A DNA stretch of 64,000 bases from Bradyrhizobium sp. WSM471 (GTDB lineage Bacteria; Pseudomonadota; Alphaproteobacteria; Rhizobiales; Xanthobacteraceae). How positions within the stretch are numbered: position 1 is the first letter of the stretch; the number at the start of each line of letters is the position of its first letter. Location: positions 6,956,012 through 7,020,011 of the forward strand of contig NZ_CM001442.1 of NCBI RefSeq assembly GCF_000244915.1, written 5' to 3'. Both the position numbers and the translations under genes were made by a program. The notes beneath the pieces were generated by a model, which was not told the DNA's origin, searched no databases, and worked only from the letters and a program-made list of their open reading frames with translations. Shown one piece after another: positions 25,916-33,443 of the stretch.

Positions 25916-26416
25916 ATGTCCCTGCTCGAAGGCACCATCGATTCCAAAAACCATCCGCTCGCGGTGGTCGAGGATATCGCTGCCAGCAACAACTGGCCGT
26001 TCGAACGCTCCGGCGAAGACGAACTCACGATTGTCTCCAAGGGACAATGGACCGACTACCAGATCTCCTTCACCTGGATGGGCGAGATCGAGGCGCTGCA
26101 TCTGGCCTGCGCCTTCGACATGAAGATTCCGGTTGCGCGGCGATCGGAGGTCCAGCGGCTCGTCGCCGCGGTCAACGAGCAATTGTGGGTCGGGCACTTC
26201 GACCTGTGGACCACCACCGGCATGATCATGCACCGGCAGGCCCTGGTGCTACCGGGCGGGCTCATCGCCTCCACTGGGCAATGCGAAGCCATGCTCGCCG
26301 GCGCCATCCACGCCTGCGAACGCTATTTCCCGGCGTTCCAGTTCGTGGTGTGGGCGGGCAAGTCCACGACGGAAGCCATGGACGCGGCGATGTTCGATAC
26401 GGTGGGCGAGGCGTAA
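25916..26416 (+). CDS. YbjN domain-containing protein
   Basis: This 166-residue soluble protein is of the YbjN family, predicted sensory or chaperone-like proteins related in fold to type III secretion chaperones. Typical segments are EDIAASNNWPFER, WTDYQISFTWMG and VNEQLWVGHFDLW. In E. coli YbjN affects motility and stress phenotypes; the mechanism is unclear. The ATG at 25916 gives the usual short N-terminus; AGAGGT upstream is the likely ribosome site. Neighbouring proC may be cotranscribed, though a long R3 repeat lies between. Confidence 0.88.
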   Translation: MSLLEGTIDSKNHPLAVVEDIAASNNWPFERSGEDELTIVSKGQWTDYQISFTWMGEIEALHLACAFDMKIPVARRSEVQRLVAAVNEQLWVGHFDLWTTTGMIMHRQALVLPGGLIASTGQCEAMLAGAIHACERYFPAFQFVVWAGKSTTEAMDAAMFDTVGEA

Positions 26417-26457
26417 GCGCACTCTCGAGGCGGCGAGCGAGCCCGGCTTTCTTCCAC

Positions 26458-26606
26458 CGTCGTCCTGGCGAAAGCCAGGACCCATACCGCGAGGTCTTTG
26501 TGTAGCTCGCGATGCTTGTTGCCCTGCCATCCTTCCACTAGAACCAGCCGGGGTAATGGGTCCTGGGCCCCCGTGCGCAATTGCGCACTAGGCCAGGACG
26601 ACGGCG
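26458..26606. repeat. Palindromic intergenic repeat, family R3, copy 1
   Basis: The ends CCGTCGTCCTGGCGAAAGCC and CCAGGACGACGG are complementary. The right part contains GTAATGGGTCCTGGG and a perfect small palindrome around GTGCGCAATTGCGCAC. The copy at 27983-28144 shares the entire GTAATGGGTCCTGGCCCCC-to-CCAGGACGAC half almost base for base. The right end lies 12 bases before the proC start codon. Confidence 0.88.
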
Positions 26607-26618
26607 GTGGCGACAGCG

Positions 26619-27443
26619 ATGGCGAACAGCACTCTCGAAAACATCACCGGCACCATCCTGCTCGCCGGCGCCGGCAAGATGGGCGGCGCAATGTTGACCG
26701 GATGGCTTTCGGGCGGGCTCGATCCGCGCCGGGTCGCGGTGATCGATCCGCACATCTCGGCCGAGATCACCGCACTTGCCGCCAAGGGCGTCGCGCTCAA
26801 TCCTGATGTGACGACGGCGGGCCAGGTCGAGACGCTCGTGGTCGCGGTGAAGCCGCAGATGTTCCGCGAGGCCGGCGCCAAGCTGAAGCCGTTCGTCTCC
26901 GACAAGACCGCGGTGGTGTCGATCATGGCGGGAACCACCATCGCCTCGCTCGAGGAGGTCTGCGGCGGCGCGGTGGTGCGCGCGATGCCGAACACGCCGG
27001 CCGCGATCGGTCGCGGCATCACGGTCGCTGTCGCCGCGAACAGCGTCAGCGCGCCGCAACGCGCGGTGGCCGATGCGCTGCTACGGGCCACCGGCTCGGT
27101 CGAATGGGTCGACGATGAGAGCCTGATGGACGCGGTGACCGCGGTGTCCGGCTCCGGCCCGGCCTATGTGTTTTTGCTGGCGGAAGAGCTCGCGCGCGCC
27201 GGCGTCGAGGCCGGCTTGCCCGAGGCGCTGGCGACAAAACTCGCGCACGAAACCGTCGCCGGCTCGGGTGAACTTCTCCACCAATCGGATCTGCCGTCGA
27301 GCACGCTGCGCCAGAACGTCACCTCGCCCGGCGGCACCACGGCCGCAGCGCTCGGCGTGCTGATGGGCGAGCCCGGCCTGCGCGATCTGATGATCCGCGC
27401 GATCGCGGCGGCGACGCAGCGGTCGAAGGAATTGGCGAAGTAA
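26619..27443 (+). CDS. proC: Pyrroline-5-carboxylate reductase
   Basis: ProC reduces pyrroline-5-carboxylate to proline with NAD(P)H. The 274-residue protein has the Rossmann motif GAGKMGGA near the start, AVSGSGPAYVFLLAEE, and the family signature region SPGGTTAAAL. The ATG at 26619 is preferred over a GTG four codons earlier. The gene is boxed in by repeats: R3 upstream and R2 directly after the stop, so its leader and its 3' end are repeat-derived. It seems to be a single-gene unit or to follow the YbjN gene. Confidence 0.95.
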   Translation: MANSTLENITGTILLAGAGKMGGAMLTGWLSGGLDPRRVAVIDPHISAEITALAAKGVALNPDVTTAGQVETLVVAVKPQMFREAGAKLKPFVSDKTAVVSIMAGTTIASLEEVCGGAVVRAMPNTPAAIGRGITVAVAANSVSAPQRAVADALLRATGSVEWVDDESLMDAVTAVSGSGPAYVFLLAEELARAGVEAGLPEALATKLAHETVAGSGELLHQSDLPSSTLRQNVTSPGGTTAAALGVLMGEPGLRDLMIRAIAAATQRSKELAK

Positions 27444-27452
27444 GGAAGCTAT

Positions 27453-27560
27453 CTCCTCATGGTGAGGAGGCGCGAAGCGCCGTCTCGAACCATGCAGGCC
27501 CCGCTCTCGCCCGGGGCGATCCTTCGAGACGACCGCTGCGCGGTCTCCTCAGGATGAGGG
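27453..27560. repeat. Palindromic intergenic repeat, family R2, copy 2 (inverted)
   Basis: This copy runs opposite to the one at 10853-10963: it starts CTCCTCATGGTGAGGAGGCG and ends CTCCTCAGGATGAGGG. It lies between convergent proC and the thioesterase gene. Confidence 0.85.
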
Positions 27561-27575
27561 CAGAGCAAGCGGCTT

Positions 27576-27971
27576 CTAGCTCGCCCCCAGCCGCTTGTTG
27601 AACATCTCGACATTGACGAGCCCGCGCGCGTGGCGGCCTTCGCCGAGCTTTCGGGAGCCCTCGAAGGCCTCGACCTCGAAGCGGATGACGCGGCGCTCGA
27701 CCGCGAAAACCTTCGCGCTGGTCCGCACCGTCGCACCGACCAAAGCTGCCGCAAGATGGCGGATATCGACCTCGGTGCCGACGGTGACCCAGCCGGGCTG
27801 AAGCGCGGCACGAATCGCATCGCCCGACGTCATCTCCATTTCCAGAATCATCATCGGCGTCGCATAGACCATCGGCATGCCGGGCACGAAATGCCCGACC
27901 GTGCGCTCCACCGGCACCACCAGCGTGCGCTCGGCGCTCATGCCGACCTTGATGAAGTCGCGTGCGTCCAT
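27576..27971 (-). CDS. Thioesterase family hot-dog protein
   Basis: This 131-residue hot-dog fold protein of the thioesterase superfamily resembles the FlK (fluoroacetyl-CoA thioesterase) branch in length and in the segment GHFVPGMPMVYATP, the helix with MMILEME, and VGTEVDIRHLAA. Such proteins cleave acyl-CoA thioesters in the cytoplasm; the substrate is not evident. A GGGAGGCTCC element directly before the ATG at 27971 supports the start. Its promoter region is occupied by an R3 repeat. Confidence 0.85.
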   Translation of the reverse strand: MDARDFIKVGMSAERTLVVPVERTVGHFVPGMPMVYATPMMILEMEMTSGDAIRAALQPGWVTVGTEVDIRHLAAALVGATVRTSAKVFAVERRVIRFEVEAFEGSRKLGEGRHARGLVNVEMFNKRLGAS

Positions 27972-27982
27972 GGAGCCTCCCC

Positions 27983-28144
27983 CGTCGTCCTGGACAAGCG
28001 AGCAAAGCGAGCGCCGATCCAGGACCCATTACCCCGACTGAACATTGTCATGCGCGGCCGAAACCACGACCTGCTGCAACAACTGCCGCTTGGGGTAATG
28101 GGTCCTGGCCCCCGTGCGCAATTGCGCACTAGGCCAGGACGACA
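27983..28144. repeat. Palindromic intergenic repeat, family R3, copy 2
   Basis: The ends are CGTCGTCCTGGACAAGCG and GCCAGGACGACAG. The inner half from GGGGTAATGGGTCCTGGCCC to the end is almost identical to copy 1. The left arm differs (AGCGAGCAAAGCGAGCGC insert), so this is a mosaic of two sub-elements. It lies between the tautomerase and thioesterase genes on the minus strand. Confidence 0.88.
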
Positions 28145-28169
28145 GTTGCGCTTGCAGCTGCAGCGGTAG

Positions 28170-28373
28170 CTACTTCTTCGCAGCCGCCGCGCGCTCCACG
28201 AACGTCTTGCCGCCCTTCATCTTGTGGGCGAGCGGGGCTTCGTTGATCTGGATGACAACGGCGTCGGCATCGACGCCAAGATTCTTCACCAGCGCCTGGG
28301 TGATGTCGCGCATCATGCCGGCCTTCTGCTCGTCGGTGCGGCCCACGGCCATGCTGACAGTGATCTCAGGCAT
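28170..28373 (-). CDS. 4-oxalocrotonate tautomerase family protein
   Basis: This 67-residue protein starts MPEITVSMAVGRT, giving the catalytic Pro after the initiator Met as in 4-OT enzymes, which use the N-terminal proline amine as general base. The following QKAGMMRDITQALVKNL helix and the VVIQINEAP strand are typical of the fold. Family members isomerise small keto acids or act as dehalogenases; the substrate is unknown. The longer frame upstream is not family-like; GGGAGAG before 28373 supports this start. Confidence 0.88.
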   Translation of the reverse strand: MPEITVSMAVGRTDEQKAGMMRDITQALVKNLGVDADAVVIQINEAPLAHKMKGGKTFVERAAAAKK

Positions 28374-28429
28374 TTTTCTCTCCCTTGGGGCCGAACACCG
28401 GCCATTGACGGTCGTCATCAAACAGGACG

Positions 28430-28457
28430 TGGATGCCCGGGACAAGCCCGGGCATGG
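28430..28457. repeat. Short hairpin repeat, family R7
   Basis: ATGCCCGGG and CCCGGGCAT flank an ACAAG-type loop. It follows hisS (16 bases past its stop) and precedes the tautomerase gene on the same strand. This short element is known from many Bradyrhizobium intergenic regions. There is no T-run, so its role in termination is uncertain. Confidence 0.7.
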
Positions 28458-28473
28458 CGGCGTCAGCGAATGG

Positions 28474-29994
28474 CTAGCCCCAACTCACGTCATGGCGCGC
28501 CAACACCTCGCGCACTTTGGCGACGAGGTCGGCCTCGCTGCACGAGAACTGCGCCGGGCGGCTCTCGCGCCATTCCTGGTTGGAAGCGATCGCGGCCGCC
28601 GCCTTCGCGCCCTCGATCAGATCCTTGATCTGCACCTCGCCACGCGCTTTTTCATCCGAGCCCTGGATGATGACGCAAGGCGCATTGCGGCGGTCGGCAT
28701 ATTTGAGTTGGTTGCCCATGTTCTTGGGATTGCCGAGATAGAGCTCGGCGCGAATGCCTGCGGTTCGCAACGATGCAACCATCTTCTGGTAGTCGGCGAC
28801 GCGATCGCGGTCGAACACGGTGACGACGACGGGGCCGAAGCCGGGCCTCGTGTCGAGCTTGCCGAGCAGCGTCAGCGCGGCCTGAAGGCGCGACACGCCG
28901 ATGGAAAATCCAGTCGCCGGCACCGGCTCGCCGCGGAAGCGCGAGACGAGACCATCATAGCGGCCGCCACCGCCGACCGAGCCGAAACGGACCGGGCGGC
29001 CTTTTTCGTCCTTGGTGTCGAGCAGCAGTTCGACCTCGTAGACGGGGCCGGTATAATATTCGAGGCCGCGCACGACGGACGGATCAATCTTGATGCGGTC
29101 TGCGCCGTACCCCGACGCCGTCACCAGTTTGGCGATCTCTTCCAGCTCGCTCACGCCGGCCTGACCGACTTCGCTCTTGGCGAGATAGGTTTCCGCGGCG
29201 GCAATGGCCTCTTTCCAATCGTCGCGCGGCTTGGTGATGGCAAGAACGACGTCAGCCTCCGACGCGTTCAGGTTGGCGCCCTTCGTGAAGTCGCCCTTGC
29301 CCTCTTCGCCGCCATCCCATCTGCCGGGACCGAGGAGCTTGCGAACTTCCTCGGCAGGAAATTTGTCGAGCTTGTCAATGGCACGCAGCACGGTCAGTCT
29401 GCGCGCTGCGTTCTCTTCGCCGCCGAGCCCGATCGCTTCCAGAACGCCGTCGAGCACTTTTCGGTTGTTGACCTTCACGACATAGGAGCCACGCGCGATG
29501 CCGAGCGCCTCCATCGTGTCCGCGGCCATCATGCAGATCTCCGCGTCCGCCGCCGGCGTCGCCGAGCCGACCGTGTCGGCGTCGAACTGCATGAACTGAC
29601 GGAAGCGGCCGGGGCCGGGCTTCTCGTTGCGGAACACGTAGCCGACGCGGTAGCTGCGATAGGGCAGGACCAGACCATCGGTCCCGTATCGCTCGCCGAC
29701 GTAGCGCGCGAGCGGCGCGGTTAGATCATAACGCAGCGAGATCCACTGCTCGTCGTCGTCCTGGAACGAGAACACGCCCTCGTTCGGACGATCCTGGTCG
29801 GGCAGGAATTTACCGAGCGCGTCGGTGTATTCCATCGCCGGCGTTTCCACGGGCTCGAATCCGTAGAGCTCGTAGACGGCGCGGATATTCTCCACCATCT
29901 CGCGCGTGGCCCGGATCGCGGCGGGATCGCGATCCTCGAGCCCGCGCGGCAGGCGCGCCTTCAGTTTCGGCGATTTTTTGGGTTTTTCGGCCAT
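28474..29994 (-). CDS. hisS: Histidyl-tRNA synthetase
   Basis: HisRS charges tRNA-His. The 506-residue class II enzyme has motif 2 in [17 protein letters not shown], the histidine A region [14 protein letters not shown] and motif 3 in GFSIGVSRL. It is longer than the E. coli enzyme and its motif 2 reads FRNE where most bacteria have FRHE or FRYE, as in the alphaproteobacterial class that serves tRNA-His lacking G-1. The ATG at 29994 (MAEKPKK) is the usual start; one three codons upstream is possible. It follows the DUF2314 gene by 50 bases and may share its transcript. Confidence 0.96.
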   Translation of the reverse strand: MAEKPKKSPKLKARLPRGLEDRDPAAIRATREMVENIRAVYELYGFEPVETPAMEYTDALGKFLPDQDRPNEGVFSFQDDDEQWISLRYDLTAPLARYVGERYGTDGLVLPYRSYRVGYVFRNEKPGPGRFRQFMQFDADTVGSATPAADAEICMMAADTMEALGIARGSYVVKVNNRKVLDGVLEAIGLGGEENAARRLTVLRAIDKLDKFPAEEVRKLLGPGRWDGGEEGKGDFTKGANLNASEADVVLAITKPRDDWKEAIAAAETYLAKSEVGQAGVSELEEIAKLVTASGYGADRIKIDPSVVRGLEYYTGPVYEVELLLDTKDEKGRPVRFGSVGGGGRYDGLVSRFRGEPVPATGFSIGVSRLQAALTLLGKLDTRPGFGPVVVTVFDRDRVADYQKMVASLRTAGIRAELYLGNPKNMGNQLKYADRRNAPCVIIQGSDEKARGEVQIKDLIEGAKAAAAIASNQEWRESRPAQFSCSEADLVAKVREVLARHDVSWG

Positions 29995-30044
29995 GCGCGG
30001 CATTTACCAGCCGACGCGCGAGGCGGCAACTGCCGGGTAGGCCC

Positions 30045-30563
30045 TTACGGCTGCTCCATCCGCGCCCGGAGCGCGTCGGCATCCGCCTTCGGCATGGATT
30101 TCAGCAGCGGCCTGATGGTTTCGCCGCCGACGATCTTGCCGTTGCGCATGAACATCCAGTCCGAGATGTCGGCATCCTTGAACGCGGCGAGGTCTCCCAA
30201 CCGCTTTCCTGGCAGATTTCGCGGCGTATCCCCAAACCGCGCTGCATATTCCCCACCCGGAAGCTTCTTCACTTCACTCATCCAGATGTGCTCGTCGTTC
30301 CCGGTGCTCGGAAATCGAACCTTGAGAGCGTGCTCCGTCTCCGTTCGCTTTGGCGCTTCATAGGAAGCCCAGAAGACAGGCAAGGTAGCGCGTGCGCGAG
30401 CGATCGCGGCATTCATCTCGGCGTCGGTGTCGGCCACGCTGATGACCCGGTCCGCCACCTCGACCGCCGGTCCAGGCCTCAATGTTAGAATGCCGAAGAG
30501 AGCGACCGCCGTGACGACAGCGGATACGGCCCATTTGATTGGCTGAGAGAGATTGGCAGGCAT
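30045..30563 (-). CDS. DUF2314 (YegJ-like) domain protein with N-terminal membrane anchor
   Basis: This 172-residue protein has one N-terminal hydrophobic segment (about residues 11-28, ALFGILTL end) that could be a signal anchor. The rest matches the DUF2314 pattern: EMNAAIARARATLP, then EHIWMSEVKKL, ISDWMFMRNGKIVGG and ETIRPLL. DUF2314 proteins have no assigned function; YegJ in E. coli is a member. It is divergent from nothing close; hisS follows on the same strand. Confidence 0.82.
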   Translation of the reverse strand: MPANLSQPIKWAVSAVVTAVALFGILTLRPGPAVEVADRVISVADTDAEMNAAIARARATLPVFWASYEAPKRTETEHALKVRFPSTGNDEHIWMSEVKKLPGGEYAARFGDTPRNLPGKRLGDLAAFKDADISDWMFMRNGKIVGGETIRPLLKSMPKADADALRARMEQP

Positions 30564-30648
30564 GTCGCAACGTGAAGCTTGATGTCCTAGTCATTGTCGC
30601 ACAGTTGCACCGATGGATTCAACAACTAAAGGTCAGCGCCATTCGTGC

Positions 30649-30689
30649 AAACGCAGCGCAGCTCCTTCCAAGCAAGTTGCGCTGCGTTT
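30649..30689. terminator. Long perfect inverted repeat downstream of ilvE
   Basis: AAACGCAGCGCA (30649-30660) is a perfect complement of TGCGCTGCGTTT (30678-30689), with a 17-base loop. It lies 47 bases past the ilvE stop codon and upstream of the DUF2314 gene. There is no clear U-tract in the ilvE direction, so it may be a stabilising 3' end or a repeat of a family not otherwise seen here. Confidence 0.5.
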
Positions 30690-30735
30690 CCGTTTAGCGA
30701 GCTTGGGTCCGGCACTCTGCCCGGAACACGAAGCC

Positions 30736-31818
30736 TCAATCCACCTTCCGTATCCAGTTGTGCGGATCGTTGGTGCGGCCGTACTGGATGTCGACGAGCT
30801 GCTTGCGCAGCCCCATGGCAACGGGGCCCGCGGCGCCGCCGCTGATCTCGAAATCGCCGCTCACCGACCGCACCGTGCCGATCGGCGAGATCACGGCCGC
30901 GGTGCCGCAGGCAAACGCTTCCTTCAGCTTGCCGCTTGCCGCATCCTTGCGCCACTGGTCGAGCGAGTACGGCTCCTCGCGCACGGTCTTGCCGGCGTCT
31001 TTGGCCAGCGCGATGATCGAATCGCGGGTGATGCCGGGCAGGATCGTGCCGAGCGGCGGCGTCGACAGCGAGCCGTCGTCGAACACGAAGAACACGTTCA
31101 TGCCGCCGAGCTCCTCGATATAGCGGCGCTCGATCGCATCGAGGAACACGACCTGGTCGCAGCCGTGCTGGATCGCTTCGGCCTGGGCGCGCAGGCTTGC
31201 GGCATAGTTGCCGCCGCATTTGACGGCGCCGGTGCCGCCGACGGCAGCGCGCGTGTAATTCTCGGACACCCAGATCGAGACCGGCGCGGGGCCGCCCTTG
31301 AAGTAGGAGCCGACCGGTGAGGCGATCACCGCGAAGATGTATTCGGACGACGGCTTGACGCCGAGGAAGGTTTCGCTCGCGATCATGAAGGGGCGCAGGT
31401 AGAGGCTGCCTTCGCCGCCGGGCATCCAGGCGCGGTCGATGCGCACGATTTGCTCGACCGCCTCGATGAAGACGTCTTCAGGGAGCTGCGCCATCGCCAT
31501 GCGGTCGGCCGAGTCCTTGAAGCGCCGTGCATTGGCGTCGGGGCGAAACAGGTTCACGCCGCCGTCATCGCGCTTGTAGGCCTTGAGGCCTTCAAAGATT
31601 TCCTGGGCGTAGTGCAGGACGGCGCCGGCCGGATCGAGCTGGAAATTGGTGCGCGCCTCGACACGCGCCTCGTACCAGCCGCCCTTGGCCTGGTTGTAGC
31701 GGACCACTGCCATGTGGTCGGTGAAGACCCGCCCGAAACCGGGGTCAACCAGCTTGGCGACCCGATCCTTCTCGGGGGTCGGATTGGATGCGGGCTGGAT
31801 GTCGAATTTCATGCTCAT
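30736..31818 (-). CDS. ilvE: Branched-chain amino acid aminotransferase
   Basis: IlvE is the PLP-dependent enzyme that makes or degrades leucine, isoleucine and valine by transamination with 2-oxoglutarate. The 360-residue length and the region GTGAVKCGGNYAASL, with the PLP-binding lysine, place it in the longer type II (eukaryote-like) branch. A GGAGGCAAGG ribosome site precedes the ATG at 31818. It is divergent from the petP-like gene across a 340-base region. The left end is followed by a long inverted repeat. Confidence 0.95.
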   Translation of the reverse strand: MSMKFDIQPASNPTPEKDRVAKLVDPGFGRVFTDHMAVVRYNQAKGGWYEARVEARTNFQLDPAGAVLHYAQEIFEGLKAYKRDDGGVNLFRPDANARRFKDSADRMAMAQLPEDVFIEAVEQIVRIDRAWMPGGEGSLYLRPFMIASETFLGVKPSSEYIFAVIASPVGSYFKGGPAPVSIWVSENYTRAAVGGTGAVKCGGNYAASLRAQAEAIQHGCDQVVFLDAIERRYIEELGGMNVFFVFDDGSLSTPPLGTILPGITRDSIIALAKDAGKTVREEPYSLDQWRKDAASGKLKEAFACGTAAVISPIGTVRSVSGDFEISGGAAGPVAMGLRKQLVDIQYGRTNDPHNWIRKVD

Positions 31819-32158
31819 GTCCTTGCCTCCCGCTGCCGGTGGCGGCGCCGTTGTGGCACCCGCCTGCCCTGATTTGGGCCCGGCTGGCTCGATTGGTTTC
31901 TGGCCGGACCGCCGCCAGCCTTGTTACGGCCGGTTTCCGTGGCCAGCATGTCACCGAGGACATGCTTTTGCGGAAGACGGAAGTCCAGTATGTTTTGCCG
32001 AAATGCCGTTCGACAATCGCACGGTAGATCTGCTCCGGCCGTCTCCGCCTGTCCGGCCCACTGCGGCCGCCGTGCTTCGATGCCCCACCCGACGCGAAAC
32101 GATCTAAAATTTCGTACGGGCTGATCGTTTTGTAACATTGAACCCAAGATACGTCAAT
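31819..32158. other. Intergenic region, 340 bases, between divergent ilvE and petP
   Basis: No credible gene is seen on either strand; open frames here are arginine-rich shadows. The region must hold both promoters. The last 60 bases are relatively AT-rich (around ATTTCGTACGGGCTGATCG and GTTTTGTAACATTGAAC) and are the likely petP promoter, but no exact consensus was found. No repeat family recognised elsewhere occurs here. Confidence 0.5.
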
Positions 32159-32698
32159 ATGCCTGACATAAATTTCGCGACTCCTTCTCAAGACGCTGCC
32201 GGGCCGCGGCCGGCCGCAGACGACGGAGGCAATTTGCGCTGGGATATCATCGAACTGCTGTTCTTCGCCTATCGCGATTTCGTCGGCGATCCCGACCAGG
32301 AGCTGGAGGCGTTCGGCTTCGGCCGGGCCCATCACCGCGTCATGCACTTTGTCTATCGTTATCCCGGCCTCAAGGTCGCCGACCTCCTCGACGTCCTGCG
32401 CATCACCAAGCAATCGCTCGGCCGGGTACTCAAGCAGCTCCTGGACGAGGGCTATATCGTGCAGAAGACCGGCGACAATGATCGCCGCCAACGCCTGCTG
32501 TTTGCGACACCGAAGGGCGAGGCGCTGGTGCAGAAGCTCGCCGGCCTCCAGACCACGCGCATCACCAAGGCGCTTGCCGAGATGGCGCCGCAGGATGCCG
32601 AGACCGTCAAGCGCTTCCTGCGCGCGATGATCGACCGCGACGATCCGGACAAGGTGCTGGAGACGATCTTTGCCACCGTCAATCAAGACAAGGAGTGA
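32159..32698 (+). CDS. petP: MarR family regulator, PetP-like
   Basis: This 179-residue MarR-type winged helix protein has HHRVMHFVYRYPGLKVADLLD, recognition helix TKQSLGRVLKQLLDEGYI and the wing KTGDNDRRQRLLFATPKG. It is followed with a GTGA overlap by an OmpR-type response regulator, the same order as petP-petR of Rhodobacter capsulatus, where PetP and PetR control cytochrome bc1 genes and photosynthetic growth. I name it petP on that synteny; the target genes here are not visible. The ATG at 32159 is the first good one; a TTG at 32138 is possible. Confidence 0.85.
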   Translation: MPDINFATPSQDAAGPRPAADDGGNLRWDIIELLFFAYRDFVGDPDQELEAFGFGRAHHRVMHFVYRYPGLKVADLLDVLRITKQSLGRVLKQLLDEGYIVQKTGDNDRRQRLLFATPKGEALVQKLAGLQTTRITKALAEMAPQDAETVKRFLRAMIDRDDPDKVLETIFATVNQDKE

Positions 32699-33426
32699 CC
32701 GTGCCGCTCGCTGCCACGCTCGCACGCCCGCCGGCACGTCCCGCCGACGATGCCCCGCATCTCCTCCTGGTCGACGACGACCGCCGTATCCGCGATCTGC
32801 TCTCGCGCTTCCTTGCCGGCGAAGGCTATCGCGTCTCGACCGCCGCCAGCGCCAGCGACGCCCGTTCCAAGCTTTTGGGCCTGAACTTCGACCTCTTGAT
32901 CCTGGATGTCATGATGCCCGGCGAGACCGGCTTCGATCTCGCCCGTTTCATCCGCACCTCGTCCTCAGTGCCGATCGTGATGCTGACGGCGCGGCACGAA
33001 GCCGAGGCGCGCATCGAGGGCCTGCAGATCGGCGCCGACGATTACGTCGCAAAGCCGTTCGAGCCGCGCGAGCTTGCGCTGCGCATCAACAACATCCTCA
33101 AGCGCGCCGCGCCGCCGCCACAGGCCGCTGCGGTGGAGAAGATCGCGTTTGGCCCGTACATTTATCACCTCGAGCGCGGTGAACTGCGCCAGGGCGAAGA
33201 CGTCATTCACCTGACCGACCGCGAGCGCGAGATGCTGCGGATTCTGTCGGAGACACCGGGCGAGACCGTGCCGCGCAGCGCGCTGACCGGCAATGGCAGC
33301 GTCAACGAGCGCGCCGTCGACGTGCAGATCAACCGCCTGCGGCGCAAGATCGAGACCGATCCCGCCAATCCGCTATTCCTCCAGGCCGTGCGCGGCATCG
33401 GCTACCGGCTGGTAGCCTCGCCATAA
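32695..33426 (+). CDS. petR: OmpR/PhoB-type response regulator, PetR-like
   Basis: This 243-residue two-domain regulator has a receiver domain with acidic pocket LVDDD, phosphoacceptor Asp71 in LILDVMMPG, and the conserved lysine in DDYVAKPFEP. The OmpR-type DNA-binding domain follows, with VHLTDREREMLRIL-like and ERAVDVQINRLRRKIE segments. The start is GTG at 32695, overlapping the petP stop codon (GTGA). The sensor kinase gene follows after 17 bases, so the three genes form one regulatory operon. Confidence 0.93.
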   Translation: MTVPLAATLARPPARPADDAPHLLLVDDDRRIRDLLSRFLAGEGYRVSTAASASDARSKLLGLNFDLLILDVMMPGETGFDLARFIRTSSSVPIVMLTARHEAEARIEGLQIGADDYVAKPFEPRELALRINNILKRAAPPPQAAAVEKIAFGPYIYHLERGELRQGEDVIHLTDREREMLRILSETPGETVPRSALTGNGSVNERAVDVQINRLRRKIETDPANPLFLQAVRGIGYRLVASP

Positions 33427-33443
33427 AGAGTGAAGCGCCACCG

